From positions 372,001 through 436,000 of the forward strand of contig NZ_OZ060389.1 of assembly GCF_964059005.1 (NCBI RefSeq): 64,000 nt of DNA, given 5' to 3'. The notes beneath the pieces were generated by a model. It saw only the letters and a program-made list of their open reading frames with translations, was not told the origin of the DNA and did no database searches. The position numbers and the translations under genes were made by a program. The DNA comes from Buchnera aphidicola (Thelaxes suberi). Lineage in GTDB: Bacteria; Pseudomonadota; Gammaproteobacteria; Enterobacterales; Enterobacteriaceae. This document shows positions 39,073 to 47,280 of the stretch, in pieces (position 1 is the stretch's first letter; every line of letters begins with the position of its first letter).

Positions 39073-40878
39073 ATGTGTATAAAAAAAATATTATTACAAG
39101 CTATAAAAAAAAAAATGATTGATCCTTTTGATTTTTATTTTGCAACTTACTTATTTGAAGAAAAAAATACAGAAATGATATTAGCTGCATTATGTACTAA
39201 TTATGTAACACGTAGAGGTCATGCATATTTAGATATAAAAAAAATGAACAAAAAAACAGTATTTCCCTATAAATATAATAATTTAACTGAAAAATTATGG
39301 AATTTTAACCAACATGTTAATAATTGGATAACATTTTTGTCAGATAAAATGTTTGTTTATAATAAAATTGATACATTTCCTTTATTTTTTGAAAAAAATA
39401 AACTTTATATAAAAAAAATATGGATAATGAAAAACTATATTAATAAATTTTTTTTTCATAAAAAAGTAGATACTAATATTGATTTATATAAAGCAAAAAA
39501 AATTATTCAAAATATTTCTGAGCAGAACTATGATGTTAATCAAAATATTGCTATATCAATTAGTCTCATTAAAAAAATTACATGTATTATTGGAGGTCCA
39601 GGTACCGGAAAAACTACTACAGTTACAAAAATATTATTATCTTTACTTCGATTATATAAAAACAATATTAAAATAAAAATTTGCGCACCTACTGGTAAAG
39701 CAGCAACAATTCTTTTAGAGTCATTGCATAAAACATTAAAAATATTTCAAACCAATATAGATGAAATAAAAAAAATACCAAAAACGGCTTTTACATTGCA
39801 TGAATTAATTTTGTTAAACAATAAAAAAAAATATAATTGTAATAATAATAATAATAATGTAATGAATATATTAATAATAGATGAAGCATCAATGATAGAT
39901 CTTGTTTTAATGTATAATTTACTTAAATCAATAAAAAAAAAAACAAAAGTTATATTTTTAGGTGATTTTAATCAACTCCCTTCGATAAGAATAAAATCAA
40001 TATTAGCATTGATATGTAAAAAAGCAAAAAATATATACAATATCGAAACAGCTAAAAAAATTAATTTTCTTACTAATGAAAAAATTATATTTAGAAAAAA
40101 AAATATTCCTACTATTTATAATAGTATACACAAGCTACAAAAAAATTATAGATTTCAGTTAAATTCTCCTATTTATACTTTGTCACAATTAATTCTTAAA
40201 CAAAAAAATAAAGCAATTTTTAATTTATTTAACGAAAAGAAAAATAAAATTAAATTCTATCCTATTATTAATGAAAAAATGTATCACTTAATAATAAACA
40301 AGATTTTTTTTCATTACTGTAGTTATTGGGAAAGTATTACAGAAAACACTGAATATGAATCAATATTAAAAAAATTTAATAAATTTAGAGTTTTATGTGC
40401 AGTAAATGAAGGATATTTTGGAACGAATAAAATTAATTTAATAATAGAAAAAATGATATATAATTTATATTTCAAAAAAAAGAAAAATCAAAAACTATAT
40501 AATGAAAATGAATGGTACTTTGGAAAAACTATTATTATTACTAAAAATCAAAAAATATTAGGAGTTTTTAACGGTGAAATAGGTATTGTTTTAAAAGATA
40601 AGAATCAAACAAAAAAAGTTTTTTTCCATTCTTTAAATGGAAAAAAAAGATCGTTCAACCCCGAACTAATTAAATATTATCAACCTGCTTGGTGCACTAC
40701 TGTACATAAAGCACAAGGCTCAGAATTTTCTAAAATTTATTTTATTATACCTAATAATTTTATATGTATATTAAGTGCATCACTTATTTATACAGCGGTA
40801 ACACGTGCAAAAAAAGAAATTACTATTTTCGGAGATAAAAAAATTATAGAAAAAATGATACAAAATAAAAATTGTTAA
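39073..40878 (+). CDS. recD: Exodeoxyribonuclease V alpha subunit (RecD)
   Basis: RecD is the fast 5'-3' helicase of RecBCD. The 601 residues (E. coli 608) include Walker A GGPGTGKTTTV at about 174-184, APTGKAA, TLHELILLN (family Q/His region), the Walker B IIDEASMIDL, FLGDFNQLPSI and the C-terminal helicase motif TTVHKAQGSEF with YTAVTRAKKEI. It is preceded by recB after 19 bases and converges on argA with 16 bases between stops, as in E. coli. All motifs needed for ATPase activity are visible. Confidence 0.96.
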   Translation: MCIKKILLQAIKKKMIDPFDFYFATYLFEEKNTEMILAALCTNYVTRRGHAYLDIKKMNKKTVFPYKYNNLTEKLWNFNQHVNNWITFLSDKMFVYNKIDTFPLFFEKNKLYIKKIWIMKNYINKFFFHKKVDTNIDLYKAKKIIQNISEQNYDVNQNIAISISLIKKITCIIGGPGTGKTTTVTKILLSLLRLYKNNIKIKICAPTGKAATILLESLHKTLKIFQTNIDEIKKIPKTAFTLHELILLNNKKKYNCNNNNNNVMNILIIDEASMIDLVLMYNLLKSIKKKTKVIFLGDFNQLPSIRIKSILALICKKAKNIYNIETAKKINFLTNEKIIFRKKNIPTIYNSIHKLQKNYRFQLNSPIYTLSQLILKQKNKAIFNLFNEKKNKIKFYPIINEKMYHLIINKIFFHYCSYWESITENTEYESILKKFNKFRVLCAVNEGYFGTNKINLIIEKMIYNLYFKKKKNQKLYNENEWYFGKTIIITKNQKILGVFNGEIGIVLKDKNQTKKVFFHSLNGKKRSFNPELIKYYQPAWCTTVHKAQGSEFSKIYFIIPNNFICILSASLIYTAVTRAKKEITIFGDKKIIEKMIQNKNC

Positions 40879-40894
40879 AATAAAACAATTATAT

Positions 40895-42223
40895 TTATAC
40901 AATATTTAATATTAAAATTTTTGATCCTCTTTTATAATTATACATTTTTTTTTTACTATCTGGTAAAAAATTAATACTTGTTGGAATAAATCCTTTTTCT
41001 TGAAACCAATGAATACTATGAGTTGTTAAAACAAAAATTTTTTTTAAATTAAGCTTCTTAGCTTGAAGAATAACTTCATTTAATAACGATTCTCCTCTAG
41101 AAACACTACGATAATCAGGGTGAACAGCTAAACACGCCATTTCTCCTATTTGTTCTTGAAAAAATGGATATAATGCTACACAAGAAATAATTAAATTATC
41201 TTTTTTAATAATAGTAAAATTCTTTATTTCTATTTCTAATTGTTCTCTAGAACGGCGAACTAAAATTCCTTTTTTTTCTAAAGGTTTTATTAAATTTAAA
41301 ATTCCTCCTATATCATGAATAGAAGCTTTTTGTATTTTTTCAGAAGATTCCATTACTATTTGAGTACCAATTCCATTACTAGAAAATAATTCTTGCAATA
41401 ATGAACCCTTATCTTTATAACTAATTAAATGAATTCTCGATACACCATGGCGAGAAGAATTTATAACTCCTTCTAAAAATCTAGTAAATTCATAAGAATA
41501 TTCTTGTTGTATTGAAAAAGATTTAATATATTTATGTAATTTTTCGGAAATTAATTCAGAAATTATTTGATTACTGTCATCTATAATTCCTTTTTGATCA
41601 AAAAAACCAATTAATTTTTTTGCATTAATTTTTAATGACACATAATTGGCTATTTCTTCTGAATTTATATTAAAACATTCTCCTGTCACTGAACTCGCAA
41701 TAGGGCCAATTAAAACTATAGAGTTATTGTATAATTGACGATTTATTTCCTCAAAATTCACTCTTCGAACTTTCCCAGTATGAAAATAATCTATTCCTTC
41801 ATCAACTCCTAAAGGTTGAGCAATAATAAAATTTCCACTTACTACACTAATATTAGCACCTTGTAAAGGAGTATTACATATACTCATAGACAACTTAGCA
41901 GTAATTTCTAGTTGTACTTTACCTGATATTTTTTTTGCAGAATTTAAAATTTTAGATGTAGTAACATGAATATTTTTATGTAATAAATATTCTATATTAT
42001 TTTTTTTTAAATATGATTGTATTTGAGGGTAAATACTAAATACTATAACAATATGAATACCTAAACTATGTAATAAACCAATATCATTAATAATATCAGA
42101 AAAATTAGAATGATTAATTGCATCTCCTGTAAGGAATATAACAAATTTTTTACCCCGATGCATATTAATATATGGAAGAATGCGTCTAAAACTTTGAATC
42201 AATGTCGTTTCTATTTGATTCAC
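40895..42223 (-). CDS. argA: N-acetylglutamate synthase
   Basis: ArgA acetylates glutamate in the first step of arginine synthesis, another amino acid that Buchnera provides. The 442 residues (E. coli 443) have an N-terminal amino-acid-kinase-like domain to about residue 290 (FRRILPYINMHRGKKFVIF at the start, LLHSLGIHIVIVFS, VVSGNFIIAQPLGVDEGIDY, GTQIVMESSEKIQ). A C-terminal GNAT acetyltransferase domain follows, with LAVHPDYRSVSRGESLL and FVLTTHSIHWFQEKGF. The position opposite recD matches E. coli. The ATG has a weak AGGTGTTG upstream. Confidence 0.96.
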   Translation of the reverse strand: MNQIETTLIQSFRRILPYINMHRGKKFVIFLTGDAINHSNFSDIINDIGLLHSLGIHIVIVFSIYPQIQSYLKKNNIEYLLHKNIHVTTSKILNSAKKISGKVQLEITAKLSMSICNTPLQGANISVVSGNFIIAQPLGVDEGIDYFHTGKVRRVNFEEINRQLYNNSIVLIGPIASSVTGECFNINSEEIANYVSLKINAKKLIGFFDQKGIIDDSNQIISELISEKLHKYIKSFSIQQEYSYEFTRFLEGVINSSRHGVSRIHLISYKDKGSLLQELFSSNGIGTQIVMESSEKIQKASIHDIGGILNLIKPLEKKGILVRRSREQLEIEIKNFTIIKKDNLIISCVALYPFFQEQIGEMACLAVHPDYRSVSRGESLLNEVILQAKKLNLKKIFVLTTHSIHWFQEKGFIPTSINFLPDSKKKMYNYKRGSKILILNIV

Positions 42224-42391
42224 ATCAACACCTCACTATCTTATTATATAATAAAAATTTATTACACAATGATATTTAAAATTTAATAAAAATACATATA
42301 AATAAAAAAATTTTTCTTAATTTATTTATTATTATTATTTTTTTGCGAGAAAATTAAGTAATGAGGTTTTGTATCTAAATATTAATTAAAA
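42224..42391. other. Spacer between argA and tRNA-fMet
   Basis: The argA promoter should lie here on the minus strand, unless argA is read through from the tRNA upstream of it. The stretch is A/T-rich. I recognised no ARG box, ORF or RNA in it. Confidence 0.35.
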
Positions 42392-42468
<77 letters not shown>

Positions 42469-42682
42469 ATTTGTTTTATAATTTAAATATTTTACTATTT
42501 TTTACAAAAAAAAACAACTTTTTTTTTTAAAATTATTTTTAACTTCGTTAAAAAATAAAATACATAAAAAAGTTAAAATTTTTATTAGCATAATTTTATT
42601 TTTTTAAAAACATGTTATATTAAATAAAGAATTATTTTAACTATAATGAAATCTTATAATTTAAATTAGGAATAAAATACAT
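42469..42682. promoter_or_regulatory. Divergent spacer between tRNA-fMet and ribH
   Basis: This A/T-rich spacer must hold the tRNA promoter (minus strand) and the ribH promoter (plus strand). I saw no FMN riboswitch (RFN element) upstream of ribH, although such elements precede riboflavin genes in many bacteria. No ORF was found. Confidence 0.4.
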
Positions 42683-43165
42683 ATGAATTTAATAAAATCA
42701 GAAATTTTCAATCAAAATATTAAAATTGTAATTATAGCTTCTAGAACAAACAATTTTATTAACCAACATTTAATAGAAGGAGCAACAGATATACTACATA
42801 GAATAGGGAAAATAAAATTAAAACAAATTAAAATTATACGAACTCCTGGTGCATATGAAATACCTTTAATAGCAGCTACATTATCTTCATCAAAAAAATA
42901 TGATGCAATAATAGCATTAGGAACAATTATTAAAGGAGAAACTATTCATTTTAAAAAAATAGCTTTTACTGTAATTAATTCTTTACTTAAAATTAGTATA
43001 AAATATATTATACCTATTGCTTCCGGTATTATTATAGCTGAAACAACTAACCAAGCTATAGAACGAGCAGGTGTAAAACAAGGTAATAAAGGAAGTGATG
43101 CTGCTTTATGTGTTTTAGAAATGATTGATATTATTAATAGTTTAAAAAACACACATAATAATTAA
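42683..43165 (+). CDS. ribH: 6,7-dimethyl-8-ribityllumazine synthase
   Basis: RibH (also called ribE in E. coli) condenses the RibD-derived aminouracil with dihydroxybutanone phosphate to make lumazine, the direct precursor of riboflavin. The 160 residues (E. coli 156) show IVIIASRTNNFINQHLIEGA, the substrate loop TPGAYEIPLIA, ALGTIIKGETIHF and the C-terminal NKGSDAALCVLEMI. E. coli also has ribD-ribH-nusB together, though in the order ribD, ribH, nusB; here ribH is first. A ribosome-binding TAGGA precedes the ATG. Confidence 0.96.
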   Translation: MNLIKSEIFNQNIKIVIIASRTNNFINQHLIEGATDILHRIGKIKLKQIKIIRTPGAYEIPLIAATLSSSKKYDAIIALGTIIKGETIHFKKIAFTVINSLLKISIKYIIPIASGIIIAETTNQAIERAGVKQGNKGSDAALCVLEMIDIINSLKNTHNN

Positions 43166-43289
43166 AATAGCAGACAATTTATTTTTATTTAAAATATATT
43201 TTAATATATTAAATTAATACTAATATTTTATATATTATTACAATTTAAAAAAATATTTTTATACTTAATTATCACAATAAGAGATAAAT

Positions 43290-44411
43290 ATGGAAAAAGA
43301 TTTTTATTTTATGGAGAAAGCTATTCTTTTATCAAAAAAAGGAGAATTCACTACTTCTCCTAATCCTAACGTAGGTTGTATTATTGTCAATAAAAAAAAA
43401 ATTGTAGGTAAAGGTTGGCATCAATATGCAGGATCAGATCATGCAGAAATAATCGCATTAAAGGAAGCTGGAAACAAGGCTATTCATGCAACTATGTATA
43501 TTACTCTAGAACCGTGTACACATTTCGGTTTAACTCCTCCTTGTTGTGAAAAAATTATTCAAAGTAAAATATATAAAGTAGTCATTGGATCAATTGATCC
43601 AAATCCTCATGTATCAGGAAAAGGAATAATACTACTTCAAAAGCAAGGAATTAAAGTAGTAGTAGGAGTTTTAGAACAAAAAATAAAAAAAATAAATTGC
43701 GGATTTTTTAAACGGATGCAAAAAAATATACCTTTTATTAGATTAAAATTAGGTATATCACTAGACGGTAAAATTGCAACCAAAAAAGGAGAAAGCAAAT
43801 GGATTACATCAAAAGAATCAAGAGAAAATGTCCAGTATTTCAGAGCAAAAAGTTGTGCTATATTGACTAGTTATAAAACTGTATTATTAGATAATCCGCT
43901 ATTAACAATACGAAAACATTTTTTTTATGAAAAAAAAATAAATAATTATCATAAAAAAAAACAACCTTATAAAATTATTATAGATAATAAAAACTTGGTT
44001 CAATTAGAACATAAATGTATTAATCCCAACGGAAAAGTCATACTTATAAAAACAAAAAAAGATAAAAAAATTTGGCCTAAGCACGTATCACAACACTTTT
44101 GTCCTAGCAAAGAAAAAAAGAACCAAATAGATCTAAAAAAAATGTTATATTTTTTAGGAAATAAAAAAATTAATAATATTCTAGTAGAATCAGGAGGAGT
44201 ATTATCAGGAATGATGTTACAACTAAATTTAGTAGATGAACTAATAATATATATAGCTCCTATTATAATTGGTAATGAAGGAAAATCTATGTGTGTATTA
44301 AATAATATAGTACATCTATCAGAATCATTACACTTTTCTATTGTGAAAACTGATTTTTTTGGCCCAGATATACGTATAATTATGCAACCAAAAAAACAAA
44401 ATGAATATTGA
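43290..44411 (+). CDS. ribD: Bifunctional riboflavin deaminase/reductase RibD
   Basis: RibD performs two successive steps of riboflavin synthesis. The N-terminal deaminase domain (residues 1 to about 145) carries the zinc motif [11 protein letters not shown] and [17 protein letters not shown]. The C-terminal NADPH-dependent reductase starts around 150 with [23 protein letters not shown] and includes [22 protein letters not shown]. The total is 373 residues (E. coli 367). I recall that some Buchnera strains carry the two domains as separate genes (ribD1 and ribD2); here they are fused, the ancestral state. The stop lies within the N-terminal coding region of the longest nusB frame. Confidence 0.96.
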   Translation: MEKDFYFMEKAILLSKKGEFTTSPNPNVGCIIVNKKKIVGKGWHQYAGSDHAEIIALKEAGNKAIHATMYITLEPCTHFGLTPPCCEKIIQSKIYKVVIGSIDPNPHVSGKGIILLQKQGIKVVVGVLEQKIKKINCGFFKRMQKNIPFIRLKLGISLDGKIATKKGESKWITSKESRENVQYFRAKSCAILTSYKTVLLDNPLLTIRKHFFYEKKINNYHKKKQPYKIIIDNKNLVQLEHKCINPNGKVILIKTKKDKKIWPKHVSQHFCPSKEKKNQIDLKKMLYFLGNKKINNILVESGGVLSGMMLQLNLVDELIIYIAPIIIGNEGKSMCVLNNIVHLSESLHFSIVKTDFFGPDIRIIMQPKKQNEY

Positions 44412-44444
44412 AAAAAAAAATAATATTCATCATTATAAAATAAT

Positions 44445-44450
44445 AAGGAA
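44445..44450 (+). promoter_or_regulatory. nusB: Ribosome-binding site deciding the nusB start
   Basis: AAGGAA lies seven bases before an in-frame TTG at 44458, from which the protein begins [20 protein letters not shown], closely matching the E. coli NusB N-terminus. The upstream ATG at 44401 sits inside ribD and has no comparable site. Confidence 0.7.
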
Positions 44451-44457
44451 TTCAATC

Positions 44458-44901
44458 TTGAAATCCAAATCTCGAAGAAAAGCAAGGGAATATGTATTAC
44501 AAGCATTATATTCTTGGCAAATTTCTAAAAATCATATTCAAACAGTTATGAATCAATTTAATAAAAAAATAAAAAAAAATAATGCTGATTCAAAATATTT
44601 TTATGAATTAATAATAGGTATATTCCAACATCACTTAAAAATAGATGAATTTATGAAACCTTATTTATCACGTACGATAGATAAATTAGGGCAAATAGAA
44701 AGAGCAATTTTACGTATTGCATTTTATGAACTATTAAACCGTGACGATATTCCGTATAAAGTTTCTATTAACGAAGGGATAGAATTAGCTAAATTATTTG
44801 GTGCTGAAGATAGTCATAAATTTATTAACGGAGTATTAGACAAAGCCGCAATTGCAATACGTTTAAATCAAAAAAAGTATACATATAATAAAAAAAACTA
44901 G
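44458..44901 (+). CDS. nusB: Transcription antitermination protein NusB
   Basis: NusB joins NusE (S10) in the antitermination complex on rRNA operons. The sequence KARE(Y)[56 protein letters not shown] and [15 protein letters not shown] are clear matches to E. coli NusB (139 residues). I chose a TTG start (147 residues) on the basis of the Shine-Dalgarno and the N-terminal match. An ATG at 44401 would add 19 unconserved residues and overlap ribD by 11 bases. The functional identification does not depend on this choice. Confidence 0.93.
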   Translation: MKSKSRRKAREYVLQALYSWQISKNHIQTVMNQFNKKIKKNNADSKYFYELIIGIFQHHLKIDEFMKPYLSRTIDKLGQIERAILRIAFYELLNRDDIPYKVSINEGIELAKLFGAEDSHKFINGVLDKAAIAIRLNQKKYTYNKKN

Positions 44902-45099
44902 TAAAAATTTTTTATATTATTACTAATTCAGTAACATGATTATCAACCATCAAATCTACTTCAAGTAATATTTGAATATAAAACATTGATTAATTATTCA
45001 TATATAAATTACAATAAAGAAATTGCTAAATACAACAAATATATGTAATAAATTTCATATTTATTACACTCTACATTACTAATATTTTACATTATTAAT
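44902..45099. other. Spacer between nusB and tusE with an atypical patch
   Basis: In E. coli thiL and pgpA follow nusB; neither is seen here. The patch around 44930-44975 is less A/T-biased than other spacers and is open on both strands for short stretches (10 codons from ATG 44936 on plus; 24 codons on minus). I could not match either to a protein. It may be a gene remnant or promoter DNA for tusE. Confidence 0.35.
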
Positions 45100-45426
45100 A
45101 TGAATCGTTACTTTTATAAAACAAACGAAAAAGATGAATTTGGATATTTAAAAAATTACAAAAAATGGAACAAATCTATTGCTATAGAAATAGCAAAAGA
45201 AGAGCTGATTATCCTTACATCTCATCATTGGGAAATAATATATTTAATTCGTGAATTTTATATAGAATTTAATATTTCACCTTCTTTCAGAATGTTATAT
45301 CAATTTGTAAAAAAAAGAAAAAAAATAAAAATTAATAGTCTATTTTTATTTAAATTATTTCCCAAAGGAATAGAAATTCAAGCAACAAAAATAGCAGGAA
45401 TACCTAAAAATCATCGGTGTATATAA
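45100..45426 (+). CDS. tusE: Sulfur transfer protein TusE (DsrC family)
   Basis: TusE accepts sulfur from TusBCD and delivers it to MnmA for 2-thiolation of tRNA. The 108 residues (E. coli 109) show DEFGYLKNYKKWNKSIAIEIAKEE at the start (here DEFGYLKNYKKWNKS), HHWEIIYLIREFYIEFNISP and the C-terminal LFPKGIEIQATKIAGIPK with the reactive penultimate cysteine C107. It is converged upon by cyoE. TusA of the same relay is at 26591. The ATG has no Shine-Dalgarno. Identification is good. Confidence 0.92.
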   Translation: MNRYFYKTNEKDEFGYLKNYKKWNKSIAIEIAKEELIILTSHHWEIIYLIREFYIEFNISPSFRMLYQFVKKRKKIKINSLFLFKLFPKGIEIQATKIAGIPKNHRCI

Positions 45427-45427
45427 A

Positions 45428-45445
45428 ATTATTATTAGTAATAAT
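45428..45445. terminator. Possible A/T-only hairpin between tusE and cyoE
   Basis: A perfect 7-bp inverted repeat (ATTATTA, loop TTAG, TAATAAT) lies between the convergent tusE and cyoE stops. It contains no G-C pairs, so the hairpin would be weak. It is listed only as a candidate. Confidence 0.3.
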
Positions 45446-45450
45446 CATAT

Positions 45451-46344
45451 TTATTTACTATCTAAACCTATCATTAAATTAAATATACAAATAACGATAA
45501 TTGAGAAAAAGAAGGATAATCGAGACCATTTTGCTTTATTATCTTGAAAACAACCTATTAATGTTATAAAAAACCAAATAAAACTAAAAAATAATGTAAT
45601 TATCAAATAATTACTACCAACATATTTTAAACAAAATAATAACGAAATAAACATTATAAATATTAATATATTTATCAAAATATATAATTGAGTTAAAGCG
45701 ACTCCATTACTAATAGAAAAAACAGCAATATTAATTTTTCTATAATCTTCTATACGAAATATTGCAATAGAATAAAAATGTGCTATTTGCCAAAAAGTTA
45801 ATATTAAAAATAAAATAAAAAAACAACAGTTTATTTCATTAGTAACTGTTTCATAACCCATTAACACCGGAGAAGATCCAGCCATACTGCCAACTAAAGT
45901 AGCATATGGCATATAACGTTTCATTAATAATGAATATATTACTACATATATAACAAAACCAAACAAACCAATAAAAAAAACTATTTTATTCGTAAAAAAA
46001 AATAAAATTAAAAAACCAATAAATCCTAAACTACACGCAAAAAAATAAGCATGGTTTAAGCTAATTAGTCTTGTTACTAATACTCTATTTTTAGTTCGAT
46101 TAATTTTTTTATCAATATCTCGATCAATAATATTATTAAAAACACAACCAGAAGATATTATAAAAATAGTACCCAAAAAAGAAATAAATAATAAAAAAAA
46201 ATTTATTTGTCCATGAGAAGATAAAAAAAATCCACCTAAGAAAGACAATGCATTTCCAAAAATAATACCAGGTTTAATTATATTAAAATATATTTTTATA
46301 TACTTTAAAATATTTAATAAATTATTCAAAATGATAACAATCAA
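45451..46344 (-). CDS. cyoE: Protoheme IX farnesyltransferase (heme O synthase)
   Basis: CyoE farnesylates heme B to heme O, the cofactor of the CyoB high-spin site. It is a UbiA-type polytopic membrane enzyme with the signature NNIIDRDIDKKINRTKNR (an Asp-rich NxxxDxxxD motif near residue 70). Family segments KPGIIFGNALSFLGGF, SGCVFNN, VYVVIYSLLMKR and AIAIFRIEDYR are present. The listed length is 297 (E. coli 296). No ATG is available at the N-terminus: the listed start is TTG 46344 inside cyoD, and TTG 46329 is an equally possible start that overlaps cyoD by only 8 bases. Confidence 0.93.
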   Translation of the reverse strand: MIVIILNNLLNILKYIKIYFNIIKPGIIFGNALSFLGGFFLSSHGQINFFLLFISFLGTIFIISSGCVFNNIIDRDIDKKINRTKNRVLVTRLISLNHAYFFACSLGFIGFLILFFFTNKIVFFIGLFGFVIYVVIYSLLMKRYMPYATLVGSMAGSSPVLMGYETVTNEINCCFFILFLILTFWQIAHFYSIAIFRIEDYRKINIAVFSISNGVALTQLYILINILIFIMFISLLFCLKYVGSNYLIITLFFSFIWFFITLIGCFQDNKAKWSRLSFFFSIIVICIFNLMIGLDSK

Positions 46345-46648
46345 GATTGTGCATAATCCAAATTGATCCGCTTATAATAATACATATTACTAACAAAGAA
46401 AAAAAGAACATACCTAATATTGAATTTAAATCTGAAAATTTTTTTATATCGAAAAAAAATATAAGATGACTAATAATTTGCAAAATACATAGAAATAATA
46501 AAACAAAAAAAGTATAAGATTTAAATAATTTATAATTTTTTGCAATGATAAAAGAAACAATACTTATCATTAATGTCCAAATCCAACCAAAAAAATAAAT
46601 ATTATTCCTGTTAGAAAAAAAGAAATATTGAATTAAAAAATTTTTCAT
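46322..46648 (-). CDS. cyoD: Cytochrome bo3 ubiquinol oxidase subunit IV
   Basis: CyoD is the small structural subunit of the bo3 quinol oxidase and assists assembly of the CuB site in CyoB. The 108 residues (E. coli 109) contain three hydrophobic helices, with GWIWTLMISIVSFI in the first, LLFLCILQIISHLIFFFDI in the second and a third near the C-terminus (IIISGSIWIMHNLD). Sequence conservation is low, as usual for this subunit, but position between cyoC and cyoE and size make it secure. Its start overlaps the cyoC stop by four bases. Confidence 0.93.
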   Translation of the reverse strand: MKNFLIQYFFFSNRNNIYFFGWIWTLMISIVSFIIAKNYKLFKSYTFFVLLFLCILQIISHLIFFFDIKKFSDLNSILGMFFFSLLVICIIISGSIWIMHNLDCYHFE

Positions 46649-47262
46649 ACATTAAATCCTATAAAATAAATAAAAGTATATAAAATTATCCATATAATAT
46701 CTAAAAAATGCCAAAAAAAACTTAAACATACTAAGTTAGTATAATTACTGCTATTAATTTTAAAATAATAATTCTGCAAAATAATACATATCATCCATAT
46801 TAAACCTATAATGACATGCGCTATATGCATAGAAAGTAAAGTTATAACACTCGAAAAGAAGCCATGTGAACTAGGTTGCATTCCCATTTTAAAAAAATAT
46901 AATATTTCATTAAATTCTATGCAAACAAAACTTAAACCAAAAATAAAAGTAGCAATAATCCAAATATAGGTATTAATTATATTTTGTTTACTCATTGCTA
47001 TAACCGCAACACCACAAGTAACAGAACTACATAACAGCAATATAGTTTCAATTAAAATTGAATCTAAATTACACTTTATTTGTAGTAACGTACTATCTAA
47101 CACAGAATGCGATCTAATCACAAAATAAACAGCAAAAACACAAGCGAAAATAATAAAATCGCTCATTAAATATAACCAAAAACCCAGCATTTTTTTTTCA
47201 TTTAATTTAATTAATTTATCACTCGTTTTTTCATTATTTATAGAAACAAAATTCTTAATCAT
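46645..47262 (-). CDS. cyoC: Cytochrome bo3 ubiquinol oxidase subunit III
   Basis: CyoC is subunit III of the quinol oxidase, a five-helix membrane protein of the COX3 family. The 205 residues (E. coli 204) show KMLGFWLYLMSDFIIFACVFAVY at the start of the membrane domain, QPSSHGFFSSVITLLSMHIAHVIIGLIWM (partly HGFFSSVITLLSMHIAHVI) and VCLSFFWHFLDIIWIILYTF near the end. It lies 18 bases after cyoB and just overlaps cyoD, within the cyoABCDE operon. An AGGAAA site precedes the ATG. Confidence 0.95.
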   Translation of the reverse strand: MIKNFVSINNEKTSDKLIKLNEKKMLGFWLYLMSDFIIFACVFAVYFVIRSHSVLDSTLLQIKCNLDSILIETILLLCSSVTCGVAVIAMSKQNIINTYIWIIATFIFGLSFVCIEFNEILYFFKMGMQPSSHGFFSSVITLLSMHIAHVIIGLIWMICIILQNYYFKINSSNYTNLVCLSFFWHFLDIIWIILYTFIYFIGFNV

Positions 47263-47280
47263 ATATTTTCCTCTTATTTT

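Noticed and set aside
42469..42682. Possible FMN riboswitch upstream of ribH
   Set aside because: No RFN-like conserved blocks were seen; the spacer is simple A/T-rich sequence.
44000..44506. 168-codon minus-strand ORF
   Set aside because: It lies antisense to ribD and nusB, both well supported; its translation looks like complement-strand shadow with no family motif.
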